A stretch of 64,000 nt of DNA, taken from positions 868,001 to 932,000 of the forward strand of contig CAXXFH010000004.1 of assembly GCA_963677085.2 (NCBI GenBank), read 5' to 3'. The notes beneath the pieces were generated by a model. The model was not told where the DNA came from and did not search any database. It saw only the letters and a program-made list of their open reading frames with translations. This document shows, piece by piece, positions 44,296 to 52,746 of the stretch. Position numbers and translations under genes: made by a program. Positions within the stretch are counted from its first letter, which is position 1. Each line of letters starts with the position of its first letter. The DNA is from G963677085 sp963677085. GTDB taxonomy: Bacteria > Planctomycetota > Planctomycetia > Pirellulales > Thermoguttaceae.

Positions 44296-44904
44296 ATGGA
44301 ACCATTCGACAGTCTGACCGATCGCCAACGCGAGGTCTACGAATTCATTCGCGGTAAGATCCGCGGACGCGGCTACGGGCCGACGGTCCGCGAGATCGGC
44401 AAGCACTTCGACATCAACTCACCCAACGGGGTGGTTTGCCACCTGAAGGCCCTGGAGAAAAAGGGGCTGATTACGCGCGAGGCGAACATGTCGCGGGCAA
44501 TCCAACTGGCGGCCGAACCGATCGACCAGGGGGGCTTGCCGTTGTCGGGCTGCATTGCAGCCGGGGTACTGCACGAAGCGGTCGAACAGACCGAACGAGT
44601 CGACTTCGGCGAGATGTTCGATCCGGCCGATCCCGATCTCTTCGTGCTGGAGGTCAACGGCGAGTCGATGATCGAAGACCAAATCGCCGACGGCGACTAT
44701 GTTGTCGTGCGACGCCAGCAAACGGCCGCCAAGGGCCAGATCGTCGTCGCCTTAACCGACGAAAACGAGGCCACGCTGAAGCGGTGGTACCCCGAGAAAA
44801 ACCGCATCCGTCTGGAACCGGCCAATTCGTCGATGAAACCAATCTATGTACGCAACGCGCGGATTGCTGGCGTGGTGGTCGGCGTCGTGCGAAGGGTACT
44901 TTAG
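44296..44904 (+). CDS. lexA: LexA repressor
   Basis: 202 aa from ATG 44296. N-terminal winged helix-turn-helix (LTDRQREVYEFI, then GPTVREIGKHFDINSPNGVV). The Ala89-Gly90 self-cleavage site (CIAAGVLHE) and the catalytic pair Ser124 (GESM) and Lys162 (ATLKRW) are intact. It represses SOS genes until RecA filaments trigger cleavage. An open frame to 44203 exists, but the internal ATG after a G-rich SD fits the family. The TAG stop lies within the first four bases of repeat R1. Confidence 0.95.
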   Translation: MEPFDSLTDRQREVYEFIRGKIRGRGYGPTVREIGKHFDINSPNGVVCHLKALEKKGLITREANMSRAIQLAAEPIDQGGLPLSGCIAAGVLHEAVEQTERVDFGEMFDPADPDLFVLEVNGESMIEDQIADGDYVVVRRQQTAAKGQIVVALTDENEATLKRWYPEKNRIRLEPANSSMKPIYVRNARIAGVVVGVVRRVL

Positions 44905-45005
44905 GATCGACCGATAAACAACATGCCGCTTCGCCGGGCCGGCTTCGCGACGACCCTCAGGCTTCCGCCTTGGAAAACGGTAAGTTATTTTTCGGGCCGT
45001 CCTTA
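44901..45005 (+). repeat. R1 dispersed 105-bp element, copy 2
   Basis: TTAGGATCGACCGATAAACA ... TATTTTTCGGGCCGTCCTTA. It starts one base before the lexA TAG stop codon and so supplies it. Same length as the copies at 2031 and 29473. Confidence 0.75.
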
Positions 45006-45010
45006 GCACC

Positions 45011-45130
45011 AGTGGTCTGTCCATTTTGACTTTACGGGTGCCAGGGGGCAGTTTGTCTGCCCCTGATTCGGCAAGGGCGGGAAAGCCGCCCATGGCACCG
45101 AACCAACGAACTCGATATCGACAGACCACT
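45011..45130. mobile_element. MITE-like 120-bp element with R2 core
   Basis: Terminal inverted repeats AGTGGTCTGTCCAT (45011-45024) and ATCGACAGACCACT (45117-45130) match at 13 of 14 positions. The interior is the R2 palindrome (GGGTGCCAGGGGGCAG ... GCCGCCCATGGCACC). No coding capacity, so it would need a transposase supplied elsewhere. Its right end overlaps the stop codon of the response regulator (45129-45131). Confidence 0.65.
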
Positions 45131-46505
45131 AGGCCGGCTTGCTCAACGAGGTCACCTGGTTGATCTTGTTGTAGAGTGTTTTCAGGCTGATTCCCAGTTC
45201 CTCGGCCGCCCTGGGCTTGTTGCCGTCGTGGCGCTGAAGTGCTTCGTGGATCGCCTGCATCTCGAGTTCACGAAGCGTGAGGGGGCCGAACACCTTGCCG
45301 GGGCCGGCGACCATTTTGGGCGTACTGAAACGTCGCGGCAGGTGCTCCGGCTCGATGGGCCCCTCGTCGCAGAGGATCATCGCGTGTTCGATGACATTGG
45401 CCAGTTCACGGACGTTGCCCGGCCAATCGTGTCGGTGCAAGGCTTCGAGCGTCTCTGAAGCAAAGACCGAATCCGCGTCGCCGGCGCGGCCAAATCGCTT
45501 GGCCAAGTGTTTGGCCAGTAGCGGAATATCGCCAATCCGCTCGCGCAACGGGGGTAACTCCACCTCAAACGTGTTCACCCGGAACCAAAGATCTTCGCGA
45601 AACTCACCTTCGGCCACCATCTCGTCGAGATGCCGGTTCGTGGCGCAGATCACCCTTACGTTGCAAGTGAACGACTCGTTGTCGCCGACGCGGCGGATTT
45701 CGCCGCTCTCGAGAAACCGCAGCAGCTTGGCCTGCATGGCTTTGGGAAGTTCGCCGATTTCGTCGAGGAACAGCGTCCCACCGTCGGCCACTTCGAATAG
45801 GCCCACGCGGTGTTCTTCGGCTCCGGTAAAGGCTCCTTTGCGGTGCCCAAACAGCTCGCTTTCGATGAGATGCTCGGGCAAGGCTCCGCAGTTGATCGGC
45901 ACAAAGGGCATGTCGGCTCGAAGGCTCTGGTCATGCACGGCACGAGCGACCAACTCCTTACCGGTGCCCGTATCGCCAAGAATCAACACGGTCGAATCGG
46001 TGGGCGCCACTTTGGAAATCAGGCGACCCACTCGCTGCATGACTGGCGAATTGCCAATCAACTCCGATTTTCCTTCAATGCGCTCCAGGCGTTTTTTCAG
46101 AGCGCGATACTTGTTGGTCAACTCGCGTTTCTCGGCCACGCGGCGCAAGATAGCTTCCAGGTCGACCAGCTTGCAGGGCTTGGTCAAATAATCGAAGGTG
46201 CCCTGCCGCAACGCATCGACGGCGGTCTGCATCGAACCTTTGCCCGTCAACACGATGGCATCGGTGTCGGGCGAAAGTTGCTTGGCCCGGGTGATAACCT
46301 CGATGCCACTGAGCCCCGGCATATCGAGATCGACGAGGATGCAATCGTAGGTATTGCGTTCTAAAGCGGCTGCCGCGGTGGTGCCGTCGGGACAGACGGT
46401 CACTTCGTGCCCCATGCGAGGCAATTCTAGACGCATGAGTTCCTGCAACGACTTTTCGTCATCGGCGAACAGCAGTTTCAGTCGTTTAGGCGGCTTGGTA
46501 CTGAT
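45129..46505 (-). CDS. Sigma-54-dependent response regulator (NtrC family)
   Basis: 458 aa if translation begins at the ATC codon 46505. The receiver has acidic pair D15-D16, phosphoacceptor Asp59 (LVDLDMPG) and a conserved Lys. The AAA+ domain has Walker A GDTGTGKE and the sigma-54 contact loop GAFTGA. A Fis-type helix-turn-helix ends the protein. The frame has no ATG, GTG or TTG before TTG 46448, which would delete the acidic pair. ATC 46505 follows AAGGAGG by 6 bases and overlaps the kinase stop by 20 bp. CTG codons nearby are alternatives. Partner: the adjacent histidine kinase. Confidence 0.85.
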   Translation of the reverse strand: MSTKPPKRLKLLFADDEKSLQELMRLELPRMGHEVTVCPDGTTAAAALERNTYDCILVDLDMPGLSGIEVITRAKQLSPDTDAIVLTGKGSMQTAVDALRQGTFDYLTKPCKLVDLEAILRRVAEKRELTNKYRALKKRLERIEGKSELIGNSPVMQRVGRLISKVAPTDSTVLILGDTGTGKELVARAVHDQSLRADMPFVPINCGALPEHLIESELFGHRKGAFTGAEEHRVGLFEVADGGTLFLDEIGELPKAMQAKLLRFLESGEIRRVGDNESFTCNVRVICATNRHLDEMVAEGEFREDLWFRVNTFEVELPPLRERIGDIPLLAKHLAKRFGRAGDADSVFASETLEALHRHDWPGNVRELANVIEHAMILCDEGPIEPEHLPRRFSTPKMVAGPGKVFGPLTLRELEMQAIHEALQRHDGNKPRAAEELGISLKTLYNKINQVTSLSKPA

Positions 46506-48207
46506 GATCCACCTCCTTGTGGATTTCGGTCATTGGTAGTCGCACTCGGAAGGTCGACCCTTGGCCGGGGCCGGGACTTTCGGCTTGGATTTCTCCCCCG
46601 TGGTCGGAGACGATCCGGTAGGTGATCGACAATCCCAGCCCGGTCCCCTGCCCTGCCCGACGTCGCGAGAAAAACGGTTTGAACACGTGCTGCAAAACAC
46701 TGGGCGTCATGCCGCAACCGTTATCGGCAAAGATCAGTTCGGCATAGCCATCATTGGCGGCGAGTGTGATTTCAACGGTGCCGTCGTCTTCCAAGCTGTC
46801 GAGGGCATTGGTCAGAAGGTTCAACGCCACCTGCTTGATCTCAGCCATGTTGACTTCGGCCACCACCGGCTGGTGTTGAACAAACTGGATTCGTTTGCGT
46901 TGGTATTTCCCCAAGTGGCCGACCATGTCGACCACGCCGCGGACCAATTCGCCCAAGTCGGCATTTTGGCGTTTGATCTCGCCGATGCGAGAGAAGTCCA
47001 GGAGTTTTTCGGTAATACCTTTGCACCGAAAGGCCTCGTCCTGGACCATTTGCAGGTAACTGCTCACAACTTGATGGTCGGGATTGGCGGGATCGAGCAG
47101 GTCTCCAACGCGACTCTGCAGCGACTCGGCACACATGGCGATCGATGCCAGCGGGTTGTTGATCTCGTGAGCCACGCCGGCAGCCAGGAAACCGACGCTG
47201 GCCAGTTGTTCGCTACGGACGACCTGTTTCGTGCGTTCCTGGACCTGGCGATCGAGATCGTCGCGAATGTCCTGGAATCGGGCGGTCATAGCGTTGAGCG
47301 CCTCGGCCAATTCCGACATTTCGTCGCGCGTGTTCAAGTGGATTCGATAACCAAACTGCCCTGCCGCAACCACCCGAGAGCCGTGAATCAGAATTTGCAG
47401 GGGCTGCAACACCCACAGCCACGAAAGCCGCATAATGAGGAGGAACAACAATGCCGCGATGACACTGGCAATCCAGGTTACCACGATGAGCGTGCGGTAT
47501 TGTAGCCGGACCTCTTCGGCCAGGCCTCCCAATTTCGTCGAAAGGTGCGAGGGCAAATCGACCGCCAGGGCCTGGAGTTGTTCGAGTTCGGCATCCAGCA
47601 GCCCCACCTTCAAATCGTCGAGAATCCACCCTTCGTTGCGATTGAACTCATGAACGCGTTTCAGCGCGGTTTCGATTTCTTCAAGGGTTTCGACCTCCGG
47701 TTGGATGTCGGTGATCGATGTATCGGTGCGCCACTGGTGCAACAGTTCGTCGCGATACTCGGCCACGGTGAGTTCCAGTTGGTCGAGTTGCACACGGAAC
47801 TCTTCGCGAATCATCCGTGCCCTCATAGGCACCATGTCCTGCTCCGACTTCGCGAAGATTCCCTCCTCCGGTTCCGACTCATGGAAGACACCCCTGGCGG
47901 GATTCGGGGGCGCGAAGGGGTCTTGCTCGACGACAGTCGCGGAAAAAACAGCGGCGTGCTGTTCGGCCTCGGCGAACACGCCTTCGCGCAAGCCCCGCAG
48001 TTCGCTGAGGGTGATTCGCAGATCACCGACCTGACGGCTTAGACGCGCGGCTACCGGCAACTCGCCCATTCGCCAACTGACACTTTTGGCCAGTTCGCGG
48101 TAGGCATACATGGCGAAAAGCCCGCTGAAGGCCAGAATGCCGACCAATAGGACCAGTAGCCCCAAGCCGACGAGCAATTTGACCCGGATAGGCCATCTGG
48201 AGAGCAT
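46486..48207 (-). CDS. Membrane sensor histidine kinase with HAMP domain
   Basis: 573 aa from ATG 48207 (SD GGGAGG, 6 bases upstream). Two membrane helices (about 11-30 and 250-275) bracket a periplasmic helical sensor of about 210 residues; a HAMP linker follows. His347 lies in GVAHEINNPLA, and the N, G1 and G2 boxes of the ATPase are present (NLLTNALDSL, FADNGCGM, GQGTGLGLS). This is an NtrB/AtoS-like kinase partnering the overlapping NtrC-type regulator. Signal unknown. Confidence 0.92.
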   Translation of the reverse strand: MLSRWPIRVKLLVGLGLLVLLVGILAFSGLFAMYAYRELAKSVSWRMGELPVAARLSRQVGDLRITLSELRGLREGVFAEAEQHAAVFSATVVEQDPFAPPNPARGVFHESEPEEGIFAKSEQDMVPMRARMIREEFRVQLDQLELTVAEYRDELLHQWRTDTSITDIQPEVETLEEIETALKRVHEFNRNEGWILDDLKVGLLDAELEQLQALAVDLPSHLSTKLGGLAEEVRLQYRTLIVVTWIASVIAALLFLLIMRLSWLWVLQPLQILIHGSRVVAAGQFGYRIHLNTRDEMSELAEALNAMTARFQDIRDDLDRQVQERTKQVVRSEQLASVGFLAAGVAHEINNPLASIAMCAESLQSRVGDLLDPANPDHQVVSSYLQMVQDEAFRCKGITEKLLDFSRIGEIKRQNADLGELVRGVVDMVGHLGKYQRKRIQFVQHQPVVAEVNMAEIKQVALNLLTNALDSLEDDGTVEITLAANDGYAELIFADNGCGMTPSVLQHVFKPFFSRRRAGQGTGLGLSITYRIVSDHGGEIQAESPGPGQGSTFRVRLPMTEIHKEVDHQYQAA

Positions 48208-48419
48208 CGGCGACCTCCCTGTCGCACGAGCAGATACCCAGGCTGGCAACGCCACGTCGTAGTGTCACGGCGCACCATCCCGATTCCTCCCTGAACAACG
48301 ATGGCGCAAGTGTACCATCTCGGGAGCGTTTTGGGCAAGATGAAGAGCCGACCGACGCCGGGAAAAACGAGCGATACGGGCCGGGTGTGGCCGTTTTCGT
48401 ACAAAAAACGGCCCGACTG

Positions 48420-49718
48420 CTACCGACCCAGCGCGCCGCTGTCTTTGCTGGTACGCCGTTGTTGCTTCAATTGGGCCATGACAAAGCGAATCGCGTGGAA
48501 GTACTCGCGAACGGCCTCGTCGTGTTTGGCCACATTGCGAGCCGATTCGGCCCGAGCTTGCAGCGAGTTGAAATGATGCCAATCGATGTTCCAATTTTCG
48601 CTTGTGGCGGCGTCGTTCAACTGCGCCACGATTTTCGCCAGGCGATCGACAAACTTGGCGTTCGCGGCACCGTTGCAGGCGGTATATGGCCCGCGTCCCA
48701 GGGGACGGCCGTCGAACTGTGTGCCCGACTCACCACCGAAGTGTTGGATCAAGGCGACCAGCCCGGCAATAGCCGCCGCGGCGAAGCAGCCCACCGCAAG
48801 GCCCCACTGGCGGATGGCCGCGGCCCCCAGTGTCCCCAGGATGGCTACACCCAACGCGGTCCAAATCAGAGGATGAACGGAATGCCCCGACGGCGACTGA
48901 ATGCCGTTTGACTTCGATCGGCTGGCATCCTCTTGGGCCACGAGCGGTCCGTTGACCTTTACGACGATCACGGTAATGTTGTCTGGCCCACCACGCAAAT
49001 TGGCCAAGGCAATAAGCGACTCGGCCGCCTCGTTAGGCGGAAGCGCCGAAACGATGGCGCCAATTTCTTCGTCTTCGACTGGCCCGGAGAGACCATCGCT
49101 ACAGAGCACGAACGTGTCGCCCAGTTCAATCGGGAACGGGCCTTCCAGGTCGACTTGCACCTCGGCACTCGGTCCCAACGATCGGGTGATGATGTTTTTG
49201 GGGATGTGCTCGGGCACGTGGTCGTCGAATACTTGGCCCGCCGCGCGCATTTCCCACACCAGACTGTGATCGAAGGTGAGCTGTTCGAAGCGATCTCCCC
49301 GCAGTCGATAGGCCCGGCTGTCGCCCACATGCCCAAACACGGCACCCTGGGGCAAGAGGAGCATTGCGGTGCTGGTGGTCCCCATGCCCTTGAAATCAGG
49401 GCTGGCTTGGCCACGGCTGTGGATGTAAGCGTTGGCCTCGACTAACGATGCGTGAATGGCCTCCGGCGGCGACCTGTCGAGCAGCTTCGAGTAGCTCATC
49501 GCCACCGTGTCGGTAGCCAGCTTGCTGGCCAGTTCGCCAGCCGCATGGGCACCCATGCCGTCGGCCACCATGAAGAGGTGCCCGCGACGCTGAAACATCT
49601 CCTGGCTTTCGGAAATCACGACAATCTTCGCGTCCTGATTATTGGCGCGGCGTAAGCCGACGTCGCTCAGGGCGGCGTACTGCAGGCAATGATCCCAAAT
49701 CGAGGGGCGTGACTCCAT
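48420..49718 (-). CDS. PP2C-type Ser/Thr phosphatase with C-terminal membrane helices
   Basis: 432 aa from ATG 49718; the frame opens to 49787. PP2C metal-binding motifs are present: SDVGLRRANNQD, MVADGMGAHAAGE, HVGDSRAYRLR, LCSDGLSG and GGPDNITVIVV. Two hydrophobic helices follow (WTALGVAILGTLGAAAI and VGCFAAAAIAGLVALI, about 295-330), then a helical cytoplasmic tail. It dephosphorylates Ser/Thr in proteins and could counter kinases acting on FHA partners such as the 21565-24120 protein (inference). Confidence 0.88.
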   Translation of the reverse strand: MESRPSIWDHCLQYAALSDVGLRRANNQDAKIVVISESQEMFQRRGHLFMVADGMGAHAAGELASKLATDTVAMSYSKLLDRSPPEAIHASLVEANAYIHSRGQASPDFKGMGTTSTAMLLLPQGAVFGHVGDSRAYRLRGDRFEQLTFDHSLVWEMRAAGQVFDDHVPEHIPKNIITRSLGPSAEVQVDLEGPFPIELGDTFVLCSDGLSGPVEDEEIGAIVSALPPNEAAESLIALANLRGGPDNITVIVVKVNGPLVAQEDASRSKSNGIQSPSGHSVHPLIWTALGVAILGTLGAAAIRQWGLAVGCFAAAAIAGLVALIQHFGGESGTQFDGRPLGRGPYTACNGAANAKFVDRLAKIVAQLNDAATSENWNIDWHHFNSLQARAESARNVAKHDEAVREYFHAIRFVMAQLKQQRRTSKDSGALGR

Positions 49719-49918
49719 TGTAGGTGGGCACCGAGTCCAACGGGGGGGCTGTTTTCTCATCTTCCAACACGCATGCAGAAGCAACATTTTTATTATAGTT
49801 CTCCCGAGTCCCCGTCACTAGCCCGAACTCGGTCGGGTTTCCACCAATTCGGCCTAGCAGCAGGTGGCGGGCCTCAGTATACTCCTGCCCGATTCTCCTG
49901 TACCCGGATGGTTTCGGA

Positions 49919-50551
49919 ATGTTTAGCCTGCAACTCACCTACCTCGCGAACCTTGGCGATCGCCGCCCGGCACCGAGGGCCCGTTTCCTCGTGTTGCTCC
50001 TGCTGCTGGCTGCGATCGGCCTCAGCGGCTGCGTTCGACGCCGAATGACGATCCGCAGCAATCCGCCTGGGGCGTTGGTCTATGTGGACGACTACGAGAT
50101 CGGCACCACGCCCGTCTCCCACAACTTCACCTACTACGGCCAGCGTAAAATCCGTTTAGTGAAAGATGGCTACGAGACACTTACGGTAATGCAATCGATT
50201 CCGACCCCCTGGTACCAGATTCCGCCGGCCGATTTCTTTGCAGAAAACGTGGTGCCGGGAGAGATCCGCGATCAGCACACGTTTACTTACCAGCTCCGAC
50301 CGCAGCAAATGGTGCCGCCCGAGCAACTGCTGGGCCGGGCCGAACAGCTCCGTCGAGGAATCCAGCCGGCAGCGGCAACTGCTCCCGTGGCCACGCCGGC
50401 CTGGGGACAATCCGGCACACCTGCAACGGCTCCCCCCGCCGCGTACACGCCACCGTCCGGCTACGTGCCGATGCAGGGCAACCCAACGACCGCGCCCGCG
50501 CTTCCCAACGTCGGCGGCCAGCCCACGTATCCTCTGCCGCCAGGGTCGTAG
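49919..50551 (+). CDS. PEGA-domain lipoprotein
   Basis: 210 aa. Type II signal peptide ending AAIGLSGC (lipobox Cys38). The PEGA-type repeat follows directly: MTIRSNPPGALVYVDDYEIG, TPVSHNFTYYG, IRLVKDGYETL. The C-terminal 80 residues are Pro/Ala/Thr-rich and probably disordered. PEGA domains are surface or envelope modules of unknown binding role. Divergent from the phosphatase. Confidence 0.8.
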   Translation: MFSLQLTYLANLGDRRPAPRARFLVLLLLLAAIGLSGCVRRRMTIRSNPPGALVYVDDYEIGTTPVSHNFTYYGQRKIRLVKDGYETLTVMQSIPTPWYQIPPADFFAENVVPGEIRDQHTFTYQLRPQQMVPPEQLLGRAEQLRRGIQPAAATAPVATPAWGQSGTPATAPPAAYTPPSGYVPMQGNPTTAPALPNVGGQPTYPLPPGS

Positions 50552-50594
50552 TTGCCAGACGAGTTGAACGTTTGGTGGAAGGGAGACGTTGAGA

Positions 50595-50650
50595 TTAGGA
50601 AGGGTGAAGCCGCAAGCGGCGATTACGCCACATCTCCGACCTCCAACCTC
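50595..50650. repeat. R9-like repeat between convergent genes
   Basis: GGGTGAAGCCGCAAGCGGCG followed by CACATCTCCGACCTCC-type sequence, in the 98-bp gap between the PEGA and MCE genes. Confidence 0.5.
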
Positions 50651-51732
50651 TACTTGATCCCCACTCCCGGCCGTACTGCGTCGCGGACGACGATCCCCGG
50701 GTGGCGGGCAATTTTGTCGGTGAAGACGCGGACGTCACACATGATGGGTTTGAGCTGGCGTGTTAACTCGTCGACATTCTTCGACGCCCGTACGAGGTGC
50801 TCGTAGAGTTCCGGATCGTGGGCCAAGCGGCCGAGGGTGCCTTTGCCGCTGTTGATCGAATCGGTGAAAACGACCATGTCGGCCAGCACCTGATCAAGGT
50901 TTTTCGTGCTGCTGTCGAGCCGGGCGAGCAGTTCGGGCGCCCGTTGCCCGAGCGGTTCGGTGAGTGCCTCGATATTTTCCAGATTCCGGTTCATCGAATC
51001 GAACACCCGCCCCATCTCGTTGACCGTAGTGCGGGCATCTTCCATCATGTGGGGCAACTCGGCCACGGCATCCCTGACTTGCTTCTGCATCGCCGGATCA
51101 CCCAGGTATTGATTGGCGTTGTCGATGGCCACCTGGAACTTCTGCATGGTAATATTGGCGTTGTCGATGGCCTTGGCGATTTGATCCTCGTTGTTGCGTA
51201 GCAACTCCGACATCTGCCTGGAGAGTTGCCCGAGGTTTTCGCTGGTTTGGGTAACTGAGTCGACGGTATTGGTTAACTGCCGTTGCAGATCGACAAGAAC
51301 CGCCGCGGGATCCTCTTGGACCTCGCCCACAATAGGAGTGTCGGTCGATTTGATCAATTCCATCGACGCGTCGGCCTCGCGTGGCGGTTTCACCGATATT
51401 TCCGCATCGCCCAGCAGACTGGTGGAAATACGAAACACCTCGCTCCGGCGCAGCTTGCGGTCGGCATCGATTTTGGCGAACACGTCGACCCCACCGATTT
51501 CGTCGTTGAGTCTGACCTCACTGACCCGTCCAATGAGAATACCACTCTTGCGAACGGGGGTATTTGCAGTAACCCGCGGTGCCTCGCGAAAGTGCAATTT
51601 GACCGTATAACTGCCACGAAACAGTGGCCCCAACCCGGACTGACCGTTGAACATCACGATGAGGATCGCCGTGATAATCAACGTGGCCAACACCATCACG
51701 CCGACGCGGAACTGAATTATCCGTTCGTCCAT
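50650..51732 (-). CDS. mlaD: MCE/MlaD family substrate-binding protein
   Basis: 360 aa. An N-terminal membrane anchor (about 11-28) is followed by the MCE domain (about 40-125: VKLHFREAPRVTANTPVRKS, GILIGRVSEV), then a long helical region (about 165-330) with regularly spaced Asn/Leu/Glu. MCE proteins form rings that bind phospholipids between the membranes. It is third in an operon after the permease and ATPase. Its length, with the extended helix, resembles longer MCE proteins more than E. coli MlaD (183 aa). Confidence 0.85.
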   Translation of the reverse strand: MDERIIQFRVGVMVLATLIITAILIVMFNGQSGLGPLFRGSYTVKLHFREAPRVTANTPVRKSGILIGRVSEVRLNDEIGGVDVFAKIDADRKLRRSEVFRISTSLLGDAEISVKPPREADASMELIKSTDTPIVGEVQEDPAAVLVDLQRQLTNTVDSVTQTSENLGQLSRQMSELLRNNEDQIAKAIDNANITMQKFQVAIDNANQYLGDPAMQKQVRDAVAELPHMMEDARTTVNEMGRVFDSMNRNLENIEALTEPLGQRAPELLARLDSSTKNLDQVLADMVVFTDSINSGKGTLGRLAHDPELYEHLVRASKNVDELTRQLKPIMCDVRVFTDKIARHPGIVVRDAVRPGVGIK

Positions 51733-51735
51733 GAC

Positions 51736-52569
51736 TTATCCCCCGTTGTGGTTCCGCATCTCCATCAGACGTTCCCCGGCCTCGCCGCGAACGAACTGCC
51801 GCACTCGGGCGTCGGGCGCCTCGTCGATAGCATCCGGTGGGCCGTCGTAGAGAATCTGAGGTTCCTCTGGTTTGAGGCGAGCCGCCGGATAGAGCATCAC
51901 GATCCGATCGGCCACTTTCTTCGCCGTTCGCATGTCGTGCGTTACGATCACGCTTGTTACCGGGTGCTGCCGACGCGTGTGGAGCATTAATTCGTTGATC
52001 ACGTCGCTCATGATCGGGTCCAATCCGGTCGTCGGCTCGTCGTAGAGCATCACCTCGGGTTCCAAGGCCAACGCCCGGGCGAGCCCTACGCGCTTGCGCA
52101 TGCCGCCGGATAGCTCCGCTGGTTTTTTGAAGACAACTTCCTCGGGCAATCCCACCTCGGCGAGTCGGGCAAACACGATCTTGCGAATCTCGGCATTATC
52201 CTTGTCGGTGTGCTGCCGCAGCGGAAAAGCCACGTTTTGGGCGATCGTCATGCTGTCGAACAAGGCCGCTTGCTGGAACACGAAACCGAAACGAATTCGC
52301 TGCTGGCTGAGTTCCTTTTCACTCAACCGATTCAGTTCTTGCCCATCAAACCGAACGGCCCCACTACTCGGCGACAGCAGCCCGATGATGGTCTTCAAGA
52401 AGACCGTCTTACCGCAACCACTTTCGCCAATGACGGCCACCGTCTCGCCCCGCGCAATACCTAGGGTAATATCGCGCAATACGACGTGCCGCCGGAACTC
52501 GACACAGAGGCGGTCGATCTCGACAAACGCCGCGTTCGAGGCTTTCGTATTATGCTGAGGGCTAACCAT
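51736..52569 (-). CDS. mlaF: Mla-type ABC transporter ATPase
   Basis: 277 aa. Walker A GESGCGKT (near 52-59), Q-loop VFQQAALF, signature LSGGMRKRVGLARAL and Walker B VMLYDEPTTGLDP; the GGMRKR form is typical of the MlaF/Ttg2A branch. It drives lipid transport with the MlaE permease and the MCE protein. It ends 4 bp before the MCE gene and starts after a 177-bp repeat-filled gap from the permease. Confidence 0.92.
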   Translation of the reverse strand: MVSPQHNTKASNAAFVEIDRLCVEFRRHVVLRDITLGIARGETVAVIGESGCGKTVFLKTIIGLLSPSSGAVRFDGQELNRLSEKELSQQRIRFGFVFQQAALFDSMTIAQNVAFPLRQHTDKDNAEIRKIVFARLAEVGLPEEVVFKKPAELSGGMRKRVGLARALALEPEVMLYDEPTTGLDPIMSDVINELMLHTRRQHPVTSVIVTHDMRTAKKVADRIVMLYPAARLKPEEPQILYDGPPDAIDEAPDARVRQFVRGEAGERLMEMRNHNGG

Positions 52570-52605
52570 TTTTTAGTCGTCAGTGGGCAATAGATGCTAG
52601 GCAGC

Positions 52606-52745
52606 CTAAAAAGCCGCTCGCGGCTTCGCCACCCAATCTCCCACCCAATCTCCCACTCCGTTCTCTACTTTCCGTCCCCCACTTTTCACTTCAGCTTTCC
52701 ACTTTTTCTCCGCGTTGGGCGAAGCCGCGAGCGACTGGCTCCCAA
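52606..52745. repeat. R9 repeat inside the mla operon
   Basis: Left part AAAGCCGCTCGCGGCTTCGC, central runs of TCCCACCCAATC-type sequence and TTTTCACTTCAGCTTTCCAC, right part GGGCGAAGCCGCGAGCGACT. It occupies the gap between the permease stop and the ATPase start. Confidence 0.6.
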
Positions 52746-52746
52746 C

